Assembly (NCBI GenBank): GCA_917880885.1 | Contig: OU862919.1 | Coordinates: forward strand, 16,324,001-16,388,000 | Reading direction: 5' to 3' | DNA: 64,000 nt | Origin: Limnephilus marmoratus | Lineage: Eukaryota; Arthropoda; Insecta; Trichoptera; Limnephilidae | Shown: positions 42,101 through 52,500 of the stretch, piece after piece | How the letters are laid out: each line of letters begins with the position of its first letter | Position numbering within the stretch: position 1 is the stretch's first letter | Made by a program: the position numbers and the translations under genes | Notes under the pieces: generated by a model | What the model was told of the DNA's origin: nothing | Databases searched by the model: none | What the model saw: only the letters and a program-made list of their open reading frames with translations

Positions 42101-42467
42101 AAAAAATCTATTGGTGTTTTCCACTCCCAACATCGGCATACCTCTCCTGAGGTAGCAATGTCCCGTTAGTAGACCTACCAGTTCCCTCAGTGAGTTTCCA
42201 TAAAAAACAATTCAATTGTTGCTTGTGCAATGATGGAAGACTTAGTCAGCCGAGGACAGAACCCGCAACTCTGGGCTAGGAACAGAACTCTTTGGCTTAC
42301 AAACTGAACATTTATTTATTGCAAAAGTTTTCTGTGGTTCGCATTTAAAAAAATATATACATATTTCTAATCAACAACTCTTTTTTTCTAGCGTGGGAGC
42401 ATTTTTCAAGACATGGATACCTTTTATGATCTTTGCTGTTTTTCTCGGATTTTTAATAGCTTATTAA
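33057..42467 (+). CDS. TMEM222: TMEM222-family membrane protein, complete, four exons
   Basis: Four exons (33057-33133, 37964-38174, 39805-39935, 42392-42467) with matching phases give 495 nt, 164 residues plus stop. The protein starts MELPVIDFERHRYPYCIVWT and continues PIPIITWLVPFLGHMGIATS, then IIRDFAGPYCVTEDHMAFGN, then NCHSHVARALNIMHYDNSSS, and ends FFKTWIPFMIFAVFLGFLIAY. These blocks are the conserved core of TMEM222, a small multi-pass membrane protein of unclear molecular function. Hydrophobic stretches at the start, middle and C-terminus fit two to three membrane segments. The ATG at 33057 is in frame with the conserved core. Introns of 4.8, 1.6 and 2.5 kb contain many transposons but no exon is disrupted. 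Confidence 0.93.
33261..34000. mobile_element. Long-TIR element, GATCCGGGCAC family, copy A
   Basis: Ends AGGGAGGAATGCAGATCCGG and, from the right, AGGGTGAAATGTAGATCCGG. Arms of over 200 bp share CACTTCGCGAACCGA-type and CATTTTGTCACTG sequence in inverted orientation. The centre (33555-33715) holds two diverged units related to the ~93-bp minisatellite (GTTTGTGTAGCAGGCTTGTG, TTTTAAAAAACATCCCAGG). Confidence 0.7.
34200..34786. mobile_element. Long-TIR element, GATCCGGGCAC family, copy B, with one minisatellite unit
   Basis: Arms 34200-34385 and 34605-34786 are close reverse complements, sharing ATGCAGATCCGGGCACCGTC, AAAAAGGCACTTTCTAGATG and ACTGATATTGACAGTTCG. The centre 34445-34550 is a reverse-oriented copy of the ~93-bp unit (CACAAACCTAGCGTAGCCGC, CGTGACGCGAGCAGGCG). 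It lies in TMEM222 intron 1, 200 bp from copy A. Confidence 0.8.
35075..35525. repeat. CCGAATATTCGG-rich element with 38-bp palindrome
   Basis: 35097-35134 is a perfect 38-bp palindrome centred on GAATATTC. 35176-35198 and 35216-35238 form a second exact inverted pair of 23 bp (ACAGTTTTCATGTAAAAATC...). The right part repeats ATTCGGCCGAAT and GCCGAATAC words. This looks like a hAT-type or similar MITE, but its flanks do not give a clear duplication. Confidence 0.7.
35545..35970 (+). repeat. Dispersed retroelement 3'-tail family, copy 3
   Basis: The longest + copy: GGCGGGTATGGGTACCGCTG, CAAGTGGTTCGCTACG, GGTCTTGGCGGCGGATGCGT, CTTCATCTTGCACCGCAGTG, CAGATTCCTACCCACTC, CTTAAAAAGACCCTC, GTGTGGAGCTATTGTAAAAA. 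An open frame of 99 codons across it is not a known protein. The order matches the copy at 41640-42112. Confidence 0.8.
35971..37409. other. TMEM222 intron 1, MITE-like end and unassigned sequence
   Basis: At 35980 TTAGGGGCATTCATTAATTACGTGA followed by a C run is a Harbinger-type MITE end like those at 54978 and 38914, but no right end was found. 36400-36830 contains a minus-strand open stretch of 132 codons without any recognisable domain. 37255-37330 has a local repeat of CGGTCAAAATT. Confidence 0.35.
37410..37675 (+). pseudogene. Non-LTR retrotransposon 3' fragment
   Basis: A frame at 37472-37646 reads MHGWGLKESAMCECGAVQTT, EHVGNECPLHSF and ends ALDWLTDLDVPL-stop. The CxC...H...C cluster followed by a WL-containing C-terminus is typical of RTE-like and related reverse transcriptases. 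It ends in a short AAAGAAGAAGAA tail at 37661-37673. The upstream polymerase is absent. Confidence 0.65.
37964..38174 (+). CDS. TMEM222: TMEM222 exon 2
   Basis: After ATTGCAG it reads (T)WLVPFLGHMGIATSSGIIRD, FAGPYCVTEDHMAFGNPTRY, WRLSPEKVVNGESAWDAGVA, EASEIYKKRT, then donor GTAAAC. 211 nt, phase 2 in, phase 0 out. It carries most of the conserved core, including GHMGI and RDFAGPY. Confidence 0.95.
38197..38634. mobile_element. Pogo-type MITE with transposase N-terminal scrap
   Basis: Ends CAGTGAAATCTCGATTATCG and, from the right, CAGTGAAACCTCAATCTACC; flanks are TA on the left and TG on the right. Inside, 38390-38458 reads MNRIVKTWHTPQERSKITEE then VE-stop, which resembles the start of a pogo/Tigger DNA-binding domain. 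It sits 22 bp after the donor of TMEM222 exon 2. Confidence 0.65.
38911..39077. mobile_element. PIF/Harbinger-type MITE with G-runs, copy 1
   Basis: 161 bp (38914-39074) flanked by TAA on both sides. Ends GGGAACGTACCCATACTACG and, from the right, GGGAACATACCCATACTACG, differ at one base. Two long G runs and TCTTCAAAAT, ACAAATGAGCGGCG and GTCACCGG-type words lie inside. A second copy is at 55462-55634. Confidence 0.85.
39142..39723. mobile_element. Small piggyBac-type element
   Basis: 574 bp flanked by TTAA at 39142-39145 and 39720-39723. Ends CCGTTATAGTGCT and, from the right, CCGTTTTAGTGCT. An internal frame ending TAA at 39497-39499 is acidic and Ser/Asp-rich (SSIADDRDLSSDTTDENIF), like piggyBac transposase N-termini, but there is no DDD core. 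It ends 81 bp before TMEM222 exon 3. Confidence 0.75.
39805..39935 (+). CDS. TMEM222: TMEM222 exon 3
   Basis: After TTTTTTCAG it reads HSLITDNCHSHVARALNIMH, YDNSSSWNMVKLAFYVFIRA, KYT plus a split Ser, donor GTAACA. 131 nt, phase 0 in, phase 2 out. NCHSHVARALN is a family signature. Confidence 0.94.
40404..40444 (-). ncRNA. Hammerhead ribozyme-like motif in Penelope left arm
   Basis: On the minus strand: TTGACGA (core C changed to T), extra A, stem II GGAAGC-GT-GCTTCC with six perfect pairs, GAA, ACCGGT, A, GAG. The core substitution would be expected to harm activity, so this arm is probably a decayed partner. Confidence 0.4.
40460..41165 (+). pseudogene. Penelope-like GIY-YIG endonuclease region, broken
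   Basis: Opens MIQKIKQIALNNGYSADLID and runs to HIKPAF, where a TAA at 40691-40693 interrupts. The same frame continues with SGIYQLCCNDCPSFYIGKTT, NINIRITEHLRCLNN and NLEALEIRKSL to a stop at 41164-41166. SGIY and FYIG are the endonuclease boxes. It is clearly related to, but diverged from, the fragment at 18411-19448. The reverse transcriptase is missing. Confidence 0.85.
41158..41200 (+). ncRNA. Hammerhead ribozyme-like motif in Penelope right arm
   Basis: Core CTGACGA (41164-41170), an extra A, stem II GGAAG-GGTG-CTTCC, GAA, palindromic stem III ACCGGT (41189-41194), A at 41195 as expected cleavage base, then GAT. Stem I is weak in this arm (CTC with GAT) but the left arm has GAG at that place, giving CTC/GAG. 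The layout equals the one at 13951-13995. Confidence 0.5.
41640..42112 (+). repeat. Dispersed retroelement 3'-tail family, copy 4
   Basis: Same order as the 35545 copy: GGCGGGTATGGGTACCGCCG, GAAGTGGTTCGCTACGGTGA, GGTCTTGGCAGTGGATGCGT, CAGATTCTTACCACCC, CCTAAAAAGACCCTCCACAC, AAGATGACATAGGCTCTGAA, GTGGAGCTAATGTAAAAAAA. Ends in a short poly(A). Lies in TMEM222 intron 3. Confidence 0.8.
42392..42467 (+). CDS. TMEM222: TMEM222 exon 4 and stop
   Basis: After TTTTTCTAG it reads (S)VGAFFKTWIPFMIFAVFLGF then LIAY-stop, TAA at 42465-42467. The C-terminus is a strongly hydrophobic segment. Confidence 0.94.
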
Positions 42468-42534
42468 AGTATCTGCTTTATTGTGTTCCATTTCTTATTT
42501 TATGTTTTGATTTAAGACTGTTAATTTATTTTTG

Positions 42535-42540
42535 AATAAA
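42535..42540 (+). terminator. TMEM222 polyadenylation signal
   Basis: AATAAA 68 bp after the TMEM222 stop codon, in TTTGAATAAATATAAGC. It is the first canonical signal downstream and well placed for a short 3' UTR. Confidence 0.6.
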
Positions 42541-45500
42541 TATAAGCATTTTCATAAATATAATCATCCACATCATCAAAACCAGTCTTCAAAAGACTTT
42601 AATTTTTATAATAATTAATAATAACACAAACATTATAAATATATATTTATGTACTATGTATTTGTTGATTCATATTTCTACATAAATGAAAATTATACCA
42701 AGAAATGAGAATTAAAATATTAAGTGAGTTTATTCTTATATTCAATACATATTAATATTCAAGTACCATTACTTTTTTGTAATCATTCAATATCATTAGT
42801 AGTATAGATATATTTGTATACATAAGTCCTTTCCAAATCAATTTATAATGTACGGATTACTGTTTGTATGTGTGTATTTGAATGACACGGTAAAATATTG
42901 AAGTATGTGTGTTCAATTTCACTTATCATTACAGGGCTTACAAAACCTCCATTGTAACAATTTTGTAAAATGTTTTATTTCCATGTTATACCTCACAACA
43001 ACTCCTCTGTCTGTATGGTGTACATCCAGGGGATGTATAATGCCACGGGGTATGTTATCAAATGGGTTAAGAAAGAGATTTATTTGGGCGAAATTTGAAA
43101 TTTAAATGAAGAAGGAAAGACTAATGCCAATATATATACCGAATGTTTTAAACACATTGAATCAACTCAACTATGATCACCTAATTTCTCGCTAGTGCAT
43201 CAGTGGAGTGGTGTGTGTTTATTTTGATACATAACTACACAAAATACTAACTTTGCTGACTATCCAAAATTGGCTAAGACTTGACTTAAGAAAAAACTTG
43301 ATAAAAGCATTGTTATTTTGTAATCTCCAGCGTGCTACTTATCATCAAATTTAAATAATAAAGACATGGATGTACACCTCCTAATCAAAATCATTTTTTC
43401 TAGTCTCGGAGATCAAATTCCATTTTCATCACAATGGAGATTTTTTTACAGTTTAGTGACTAGTGACGCTATACTGACAATGGATGCTCACTAACATCAA
43501 AAAATTACATGCATGTTGTAAAATTCATCAGCAATGCATTCATAAGTATTTGTTGAAGATTGTATGGAGTGACTCAAATATCAAGTTTATTCAATAGAAG
43601 GCATCATGTGCTACATAGAAGCCAATTAGATTTAACTGTTCAGTAAATTTGATTGTATGGAGTGAAATTTCAAGTGTATTCATTAGAAGGAATAAGTAGT
43701 CCCTATTAGTCCCCATAAGAAATTAATTCTAATACTTTACATACACCATTAGTTGAATGGCTCCCATTTGGTGCGAAAATTAATTGTTTGACTTAATTTT
43801 AAGAAATATTGTGATTGTTGTTAAGTTTTTAACTTATCAAACTAATATCGAAACAAAATTTAATTGCTTTTGTAAAATTAGACATGACGAGATCAAATGA
43901 GATAAAAGCTTAGTGCCACAATTGGGATTAAGCCAACTACTGGTCTATCGAAGCAACTGCGTCAATAACAAAAAATAAAAGTTTTCCCTAATATGTTGAC
44001 ATTTTTTAGTTTTCATTACTCTACATGTATGTATTTTAAATCTTTTCTATAAAAAAAATTAAAGTTAATTAACAAAGTTGTCATATTTTTTACTTTTAGC
44101 TCTTAAAGATGGTTATCTGTAAATAAGAGAATTTACTATGCTATCTATCTAAGATATTTAAAAGTCCATAAATAACTGGATTCCAATTCAATGATAAAAT
44201 TAGTGGAATAAACTCGATGTCTAGAATCTTTGTCATCTAGAGTTATTCATGTATATTATTAGTAGTGCCCACTGGATTAATTAATTGTGTAAGGTTTCCC
44301 AAAATGTGTTCGAATTATTTTATTATTATTCGTAAAGGATCGAAAATATGTTGCCACAAAGTGAACAGTTAATCAAAGAAAAGTTTGTACCTGATAGATT
44401 GGCCCAAAATTTTGGTGATTTAAAAGTCTATATTTTTTGTAAATTTTAATACTGTTCAATGCATGCCAATTTTATCAGTATTTTAGAAATTTGGACATCA
44501 AAAGTTCAACTGTGTTATTTTCTTTTTGGTATTTTAGGATATACCTTAGAGTCCGGCTATTACATTATTGAGTACAGCTTGAACTTAAATGCATATTTCC
44601 AGTTTTGTTTGTTGTAAATCTTTAAACTTCTAATTTCACCACCCAACTCTCCATTACACAATTTGTTGAAGAATGCTGGGTTGGTTGGAAGAAATTGCCT
44701 CCTGGCAATGAGCCTGCCTATACTTTTAAAAAATATATTTAAATGTATACATATTATAAAGTAGTGAATATAAAAAATATTTTCAGCATGACTGGACCTA
44801 AAACTCTTCCTTGAAGCATTCCGAATTCTACATTGAACAGCAAACTAGTTTTATAAATTTAATCTAACTTGTTTAATTGTTTTTGAAAATGATTTGTTCC
44901 CGGTGAACAGAGTACCCATAGATTAGTATGTTCTGTTAAACGGAATAGGAATGGTAACCTGAACCTTCATTAGCAACTCAGCTTTATATTTTACTGTTCA
45001 TATTGCCTGTTTTTTATTTGGGTTATTTTTCCATAATATCCATTTGTTTACCTATCACTGACCAAAGAAGACACAGAAATGCCCTAACACGAAATCTGAA
45101 TATAATTTCGACAAGTTGGAGACAGACAGACAGACAGACCATATGACAATCTTTTTGGCACTAAGAAGGTCAAGCATATCTTAAATAAACCATGACATCA
45201 TTCATACTTTGACCTGTGACGAATGCACATCGAAAAAACAAACCCTATGCAGAAAAATATAGTAAGGTAATGGTTTGCTGCACGGCCCATTTTGGGGGCA
45301 GACCATATGACAGTCTTTTTGGCACCAAAAAGGTCAAGCATACCTTAAATAAACCATGACATTTGACGTACTTTGACCTTTGACGAATGCACATCTAAAA
45401 AACAAACCCTATGCAGAAAAATAAAGTAAGGTAGGTAACGGTTTTCTGCACAGCCCATTATGGGATTTTTCTGGCATTTTGGCTTTCTTTTATATTTCGC

Positions 45501-46136
45501 ATATTCTTTTTTACTGTATTAAGTAAATTATAAATCATTTTTAAAAGTGTCCAACTTAATACTATATGACAAAATACATATTGTGGAAGCAATCCTAACC
45601 TTTACTTATTGACCAACCACTGAAAGGGATATGTCCATGCTATCTCCCCCATCTGCGCGAGTTGGTTTGTTCCTCTCACTCTTATTGACTTTATCCATCT
45701 TTTCTTTGGTCTGTTGTACCTACATATTTATTTATTTTATGCTATTGACTCTATGGCAACCATTATTATGTTCATTAATAAGATGTACTTATTTATTTCT
45801 TTTTAGAACCACTTCTTATTGTAAAATTTTTTTTTCAGTGGTAATATTAGAGTGCACTTTTATTGCTCCTACCTCATATAATGGAATTTGAAAAAATGTT
45901 TGTAACAAACTGTTTCCTTCTAAAGTAGGTAATAAATGTGTTATTAAAGAAAATGTTTAATTCCCTAAAATGTGTTTTCCGTAAAAAAAAATCGTTTCTG
46001 GGAGGGGGGGACTGTAGAATATTTGACAAAAAAAAAACTTACCTTTGTTTATTTTTATAATTTTCAATACACAATTATTTTTGATAACATCGAAGTCTTC
46101 AGGATTTTTTTTATTGTTTTTTTAAATATTTTTTTG
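42541..46136. other. Intergenic, gene-poor, with RT scrap and tandem duplication
   Basis: Mostly AT-rich sequence without a gene. At 44780-44860 the minus strand reads FNVEFGMLQGRVLGPV, a degenerate copy of the FGVPQGSxLGP reverse transcriptase box. At 45136-45465 there are two tandem units of about 163 bp beginning ACCATATGACA and containing TGACGAATGCACATC and AAACAAACCCTATGCAGAAA, preceded by a (GACA)n run at 45121-45135. Confidence 0.55.
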
Positions 46137-46800
46137 TTATACAGCCATTTTTCCAATTTTTTTTTTAACTTCTAGGGGAAGTTCATAATCCTTGTAACAT
46201 TTGTTGTGTCGCCTGAGCCCCGATCGAATTGTTGGAATCAAATTAATCATGTCATTGCCAAGTCTATTTCTGGTTTTATTTTTGACAATATTTAACTGGC
46301 CAAAAACTTGTTCCACTTCTCTGTTTGACCACGGCAGAGCAAGTACCGAAACTGCGAAAGAGCTGATTTCATGGAAAGAATTTTCATCAGTGGCATCACG
46401 ATACTTTAGAACCTCAGCCCAAAACTTGACTGTGCTTGATATGCTTCTCCAGGGTATTAGAGAGATCTTGAACCATTGGACTTCGGCTTTTACAATGATG
46501 TCTGCAGAAATGCCCATTCCGTTCATCAGAGGTGCGATGCTTTCTTTCAGCTGTTTTAACGTGTTCGAAACTGACAACTGATTTATTTTCCATAAAATTT
46601 CATATTTTTCCGGTAGTTTCTCTTCTAGTTCTCTCTAATTCTCTCTTGTTTTCTTCAGAGAACCTTCCTGTTTCTTTTATTCCTCTCATTTTATTTTCTA
46701 CCATGTAACCTAAGTAGGGGAATCTCTTTTTTTGGGAAGTCCTCATCCCAATGTTGCATTTTTGGAATATTATTGCAAATATTATTTTTTTCAATATTAT
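46137..46800 (-). pseudogene. hAT transposase C-terminal dimerisation domain, fragment
   Basis: A 146-codon minus-strand frame (46577-46137) contains FHEISSFAVSVLALPWSNRE, VEQVFGQLNIVKNKTRNRLG and NDMINLIPTIRSGLRRHN, which fits the hAT dimerisation domain (aliphatic stretch, S/A-x-VEQVF, NRL). Sequence upstream to about 46800 has another open stretch without a recognisable domain, possibly more of the same protein. The catalytic DDE core is not present and no ends were identified. Confidence 0.72.
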
Positions 46801-46869
46801 TTCACATGAATAAGAGCTGAAATATCTGAAAAAATAAGCTAAGAAGCTAAATAACTTTTTTTGCCAGAT

Positions 46870-47340
46870 ATTTTTTTTTTTACATTAACTACGCATAGCA
46901 GGCCTTGAGGAAAATAATTTCTCTCAGCGCCTATGTCATCTGGGATTCTGTGTGAAGGGTCTTTTTAAGGAGAGGAAGGAATGAACATTGGTCTTGAAGA
47001 GACCCATGTTGTAGGACGGAGGAAACATAGAGGCTGGCAAATCATTCCACAGCCAAGCTGTTGAACACAAGAACGAGTCGAAGAAGCGACCTGTTCTCAT
47101 GTGACAAATGTCAACCAATGTTGGGCACGCGTTTGGCGAGTTTCCCGACTATGCACCGGTGACGAAGGGATCAATGACGCTAATTCCTCGGAGCATCTTC
47201 CATTGTAATACCTGTAGAACAAGGATAGCATTCTAACCCGACGCCTATGCTCTAAGGATTGCAATCTGTCTGTTAAGATGGGAGAATCTATCAAACAGAC
47301 CGCCCGTATTTTTCAGGTAGATCTAGCTCTAAAGGAACTG
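46870..47340 (-). pseudogene. Non-LTR reverse transcriptase C-terminus joined to dispersed 3'-tail
   Basis: Minus-strand frames read LQSLEHRRRVRMLSLFYRYY and NGRCSEELASLIPSSPVHSR (47294-47097), then FFDSFLCSTAWLWNDLPASM and FPPSYNMGLFKTNVHSFL (47118-46936), with a frameshift between them near 47100-47118. This is the usual C-terminal domain of insect Jockey/RTE-like polymerases. The end (46990-46870) is homologous to the tail shared by the copies at 23930, 29935, 35545 and 41640, and finishes in poly(A) on the minus strand. Confidence 0.8.
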
Positions 47341-48289
47341 AGTTGGCAACACTGGAAGAGATGATGCAGAGACAAGAAACTGTTATGAGAAAAGCCATAT
47401 TATGTGCCTGCAAGCACGAGCGGGAGCCAAACACGCTCGGTTATGTATGCGCGCAAATATGCCGAGCGGCAAAAAATATCTATTTTAGTATTTGTTAGTT
47501 TGCATGTACACACAACATACACACCAGGGTTTGCCTGTCGGTTAAGCTTGTACGGTCATAACCATCATGCAAACCCTAACGTGTATGGCCACCATCAAGT
47601 AAATTACGGCGCTAAAAATAGGTAAAAGTATTGTTTTTTTATTTAATTTTTTAAACTTTATGAGTAAAATCTCAAATTATAATATTTAAATTAAATGAAG
47701 ACAATATTAGCGAATCTCAATCGAAAATCTGGAGACAGAAAAAGATATTGGCTCCTCTGGTCCCAGCGTATTGTCTTAATTTAATTAAATAAAAGTATTG
47801 TATTCGAACTAATAAAAAATACTTTTCAAGATGAAGTCATACTAAATGCAAAATCGTACAAAATCATATGTTTTTGTTTTGAAAATTTGATCACTTAGAA
47901 GTATTATAGATGCTTCAATTAAATACTGCGTCTAGAACATATCTTGGCCCTTAAAAATATTGGTCATTTTTTTAATAAGCCTAGAAAAAAATATAGTATT
48001 GTCTCTTGAATAACACTTTCAAGTGCAAAGTCTCCTACTTATAAACCCCTTTTCGGATATGGTTTTATTGTATAATATGACAAATTCAGTTTCTTTTATA
48101 ATAATCGCAAAAAAAATTGATATTTACTGAAAAAAAAATTTTTTTGGGGTTGCGTGGCGGAACAAAGTGGCTAGTTCCAATCCAAAGCTAGATCCAAGAA
48201 GAGTACAGAAGAGCCAAGAATGGGCGGTAAGAAGTAAGAAGACTCAAAAAGAGTCAAGAAGAACCATTCAGGTCACCACACGTAATCAA
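47341..48289. other. Intergenic, nothing recognised
   Basis: AT-rich sequence. 48170-48260 is rich in AAGAGTC/AGAAGA words. No gene or element could be defined. Confidence 0.35.
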
Positions 48290-49090
48290 AATACTGTATG
48301 TCTCATTTGTTCGCTCATTATTAGAATTCGGATCAGTCATATGGAATCCCCAATACAAAGTTAACATTCAATTGAAAGGTTAGAAAGAATTCAAAAAAAG
48401 ATACTGAAACACCTAAACTTTAAATCCTTTCGGACATCAGAAAGCCTAAAAGACTCATTAACATTCCATAATTTATCAACCTTAGAAGATAGAAGAAATA
48501 TATCCGACCAGAAATTTCTATTCAAAATCATTAACAACGTTGTTGACAACAACTATCTTCTAGAACACATTAATTTCCACTGTCCAATAAGAAACACAAG
48601 GTCAAACCAACTATTCCACATCCCACACTCAAAAACAAATTACACACAACATTCATTTCTCCGAAGGACGTGCACAAAATACAATGATATCTTTTACGAC
48701 GCATTTGTCCTCAGGAAAATTTATTAAATTCATAATAGAAAAAATCAAAACAAATTGTTAATTATGAACTCTCCACCCCTGCTGCATGTTATTTTTTTTT
48801 TCATTTTCATTATGTTGGTTTTCCTTCTTTTTATAATAATAATAATATTTTTGAATGATTTACATATCCCTCATGCTTTAATTTGTGTATTTTTTTCATT
48901 TCTGTTGTACATATATATATTTTTCTTTTTTTCTACCACTTTATGTTTTCTTTTATGTTAATCTATGTTTATATATACATATATTATAAATTTTAGCGGA
49001 AACTTCGCTGGTTAATGCAACCATGTAATATGTTACTCTATTATGAAAATATGTATAACTGTTTGTTTCCTTAATAAACTAAAAATAAAA
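48290..49090 (+). pseudogene. Jockey/CR1-type LINE 3' end
   Basis: With one frame change near 48360 the + strand reads LIRSLLEFGSVIWNPQYKV-like sequence, then LERIQKKILKHLNFKSFRTS, LKDSLTFHNLSTLEDRRNIS and IINNVVDNNYLLEHINFHCP, a reverse transcriptase C-terminal domain. It resembles the C-terminus of the LINE at 6033-8868. The 3' UTR runs to an A-rich tail near 49072-49090. The polymerase core is missing. Confidence 0.72.
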
Positions 49091-49478
49091 AAGAGGGGAA
49101 AAGGCGAGTAAAGAAGAGCAAATGTAGATAAGACGTGCGGAAGGGGTCCCAGGGGGGGGGGGGGGGGGAGATGTAAGCAGAGTCACGAGTCACTAGAAGA
49201 GATAAGTAGGGATAGGAAGAGACAAGAAGAACCAATTTCGACAATATGGCAGACTGGGATTGCACAGTCTGTTCAGTTCTGCTGGAAAAATAAATAAACC
49301 GTATGAAAAAATATAATAAATAGGTACTTATTTATCTATGGAGTAGAAAATATTAAAAATTGAACTACTAAATTTGTAGGCTGGCAACACCAAATTAACT
49401 GTCAAACTGTCAAATATTCTTTCAAATCGCAATGACAATGAATGTATAAAACACTGTAAGTCTCATTTAAAAAAACCT
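49091..49478. other. Intergenic, nothing recognised
   Basis: Purine-rich stretch with GAAGAG words and a 17-base G run around 49152, then AT-rich sequence up to the next retrotransposon. Confidence 0.35.
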
Positions 49479-49575
49479 TCCTTTTGTTCTTTTTTTTTTT
49501 CAATTATTTCTGGCTTTCACCCTTCAAGGGTGTTCTAGGCCATCATTTATAATTACAGAGAAAGGAAAGGTGAAT

Positions 49576-52500
49576 TTATATATTAATTTTATTTAAATGT
49601 GCAAATTTCAGAATTTTATGGAAGATTGGAGTAGAGTTCAGACTTAGAAGAGATGAGATGTTGAATGGAGGAGAGGCAATTTTTGATAACGCTTGATAGA
49701 AGAGAGGATATTTATTTAGAGAAGGACAATCAAAAAATATGTGATCTAAAGTTCCCACATCTAGACCACAGAACGTACAATCTGGGGAGTCAAGCACATG
49801 AATTTTATAAAGGTGAGAAGGAACCAAGGAACGGAACAATGTCCGATTCTCATACGAATAAGTAAGGAGATTTCTTTTTTGGAAAAATGGGGGAATTTTT
49901 GAAACCACGGTTTTGATGGGATAGTCCTTTGTATTGAGGCGTAGCGGGTACCCTTGGATTGACTAGCAATGTTCCAATACTCTGTCCAATCATTGCGGGA
50001 TCTATCTTTGATGATGGAAAAAATATCAGACAGGGGAATATGGTTTACGAGGGTAACGGTAGGGTTAGACGCTCCTTGTTTTGCCAAGGAATCAGCAATA
50101 TCGTTACCCACTATGCCAACATGTCCAGGAATCCAAATCAGAGTGACAGTTTTTCCAGAGCTTTGAATGGAGGTTATCAATACTCGAATAAGACATACAA
50201 AGTGATCATCAGGATGAAGAAGAGGACTTGATTTAAGTTTTTGGAGGGAACTGAGAGAGTCAGAGAGAACAAGAGAATGTTCAAAATTATTTTTTATTAT
50301 ATATTTGAGAGATTCAATAATCGCAATGCACTCGGCAGAAAATATTGAAAATTGGTTTGAAATTGAATAAAATATTCTTTCATTAGAATTATTGTGGTAA
50401 ACGTTAATACCAATACCACAGTTAGGAGAGTCCGGAGATTTGGAGCCATCAGTAAATAAAAGAGAAGAGTTGGGCCATTTAGAAGAAATAATGTCATTGA
50501 ACATATTATTGACAGTACGGGCTGGGAGATTGGAATGACTTTTAAGGATGCCGATCCCTTCTAAAATCGTTGGGGATAGGGTGACGTGACTATATTTTAA
50601 TTTGTACAAAGGAAGAAGATCATTTTTGATAATTTGAAGCTCTGAGAGAGAGCGAAAATTTTTACAGATGGCAGGGAGAGGTTTAGTTCGAGCTCTGATT
50701 GTAGATGAATGTGTTGAGTCGTTGAACAACGAGACTCTGGGAATAATCTGATGACTTTTAGAATTTAAACATTTAAGAACAAATTTGTCAGCAAATAATT
50801 GACGCCTTAAATAAAGAGGAGGATCAGAACATTCTACTTGAAGGGAATTGATAGGCGACGATTGCATCGCGCCAGTTATTATTCGCAATGACTTAGATTG
50901 AATTTTGTCTAATTTACTGAGAGCATTTTTGGATGCAGTACTAAAAAGTGGGCAGGCATAGTCGAGATGACTTCGAATAAGTGCATTGTAGAGCAACTTA
51001 ATGCAGATAGGATGAGCACCCCACCAAACGCCAGTCAATGATCTGATAATATTTAAATTTTTTTCACATTTAGTAACTATATTATTAATGTGGGAAGACC
51101 ATTTAAGTTTCCTATCAAATGTTACTCCCAAAAATTTTACTTCGGAAGCATTGGGGATTGGAGAGTTTTTAAATAAAATTTGAACAGGGGGGTTATTATG
51201 ACGATTTGAGAAGGTAACACACTGACTCTTTTGTACTGAAAGTTCAAGACCATTTAAAGTAAGCCATGTGCAAAGGGCATCCATGGCTTCATTAAGATAT
51301 TTGACGGCGGATGGAATGATTTTGGATGATAAGAAGAAAGCTATGTCATCTGCGAACTCAACAACTTTTACTTGAGGGGGAATGGTGACATGCATATCGT
51401 GTGTGTATATATTATATAGTAAGGGGGATAATACATCGCCTTGGGGTAAACCCTTCCAAATTGACCTACACTGAGGAGTAACATCTGGTAGCTCAATGAA
51501 AATTTTCCTATTGAGAAAAAGATTAATAATAGATTGGACAAACATGAGGGGTAAGCCAAGGCCTAAAAGTTTTTTTTTAAGAATTGGGAACATTGTCAAA
51601 GGCGCCTTCTATGTCTATAAAGACTGCAAGACATACTTCTTTGTTAGAAATGGATAAATTAATATCAGTGCTGATGATGGCGAGGTTATCTTGTGTAGAT
51701 TTCTTTTTCCTAAATCCAAATTGGGATGGAGAGAGAAGATGATTACTCTCGACAAAAAATTCTAACCGGTTTTTAATTAATTTTTCATAAATTTTACTAA
51801 GGGTGGATGAAAGAGCAATTGGCCTATAGTTGGATCCAGAATTGGGTGATTTGTTTAATTTTAGAATTGGGATGATTATTTGAGAACTCCAGTCATCAGG
51901 TATTATGCCAGTCTGGAAGATTTTATTTAAGATGCTTAAAAAGTGATTTAGAACATTATCATTACTATTTTTGATAATGCTATAAGGTATACCATCTCTG
52001 CCTGGAGATGAGTCCTTGACTGTTGATAAACAATTTTTTAATTCAATTAAAGTGAATGGAGAGTCAAGCCAATGATCAGACATAGGAGTGTTGTGGATTG
52101 GAGTTATTTCATCTAAGTTAGGTACAGAAGGGGGGGCAATTTTGTCCAAGAACTCGTCTATCCATTTAGAATGAGAAGCTCGAGGAGATGTTGGACTGAA
52201 GGAGGATCGAAATCTTCGAATCATAGACCAAACTTCCGAAATTGGAGTGTTCGGAGATACTGAACTGCAGAAGTTGTACCACCCGGATTTTTTTTTTGAC
52301 CTCAATACCCTTTTGGCATTGGCTTCGGCATTTTTGTATATGAGATAGTTCTCCATAGTCATATTGTGACGATAGGAAAGAGATTTAGCTTTCCGAATTC
52401 TCACTACTTTGGAACATTCCTCATCCCACCAGAGAGATGGAGGGAGTTTTTTGAGAGATTTGGTTTTAGGGGGAGGATTTGATTTATTGATTGCAGTTAC

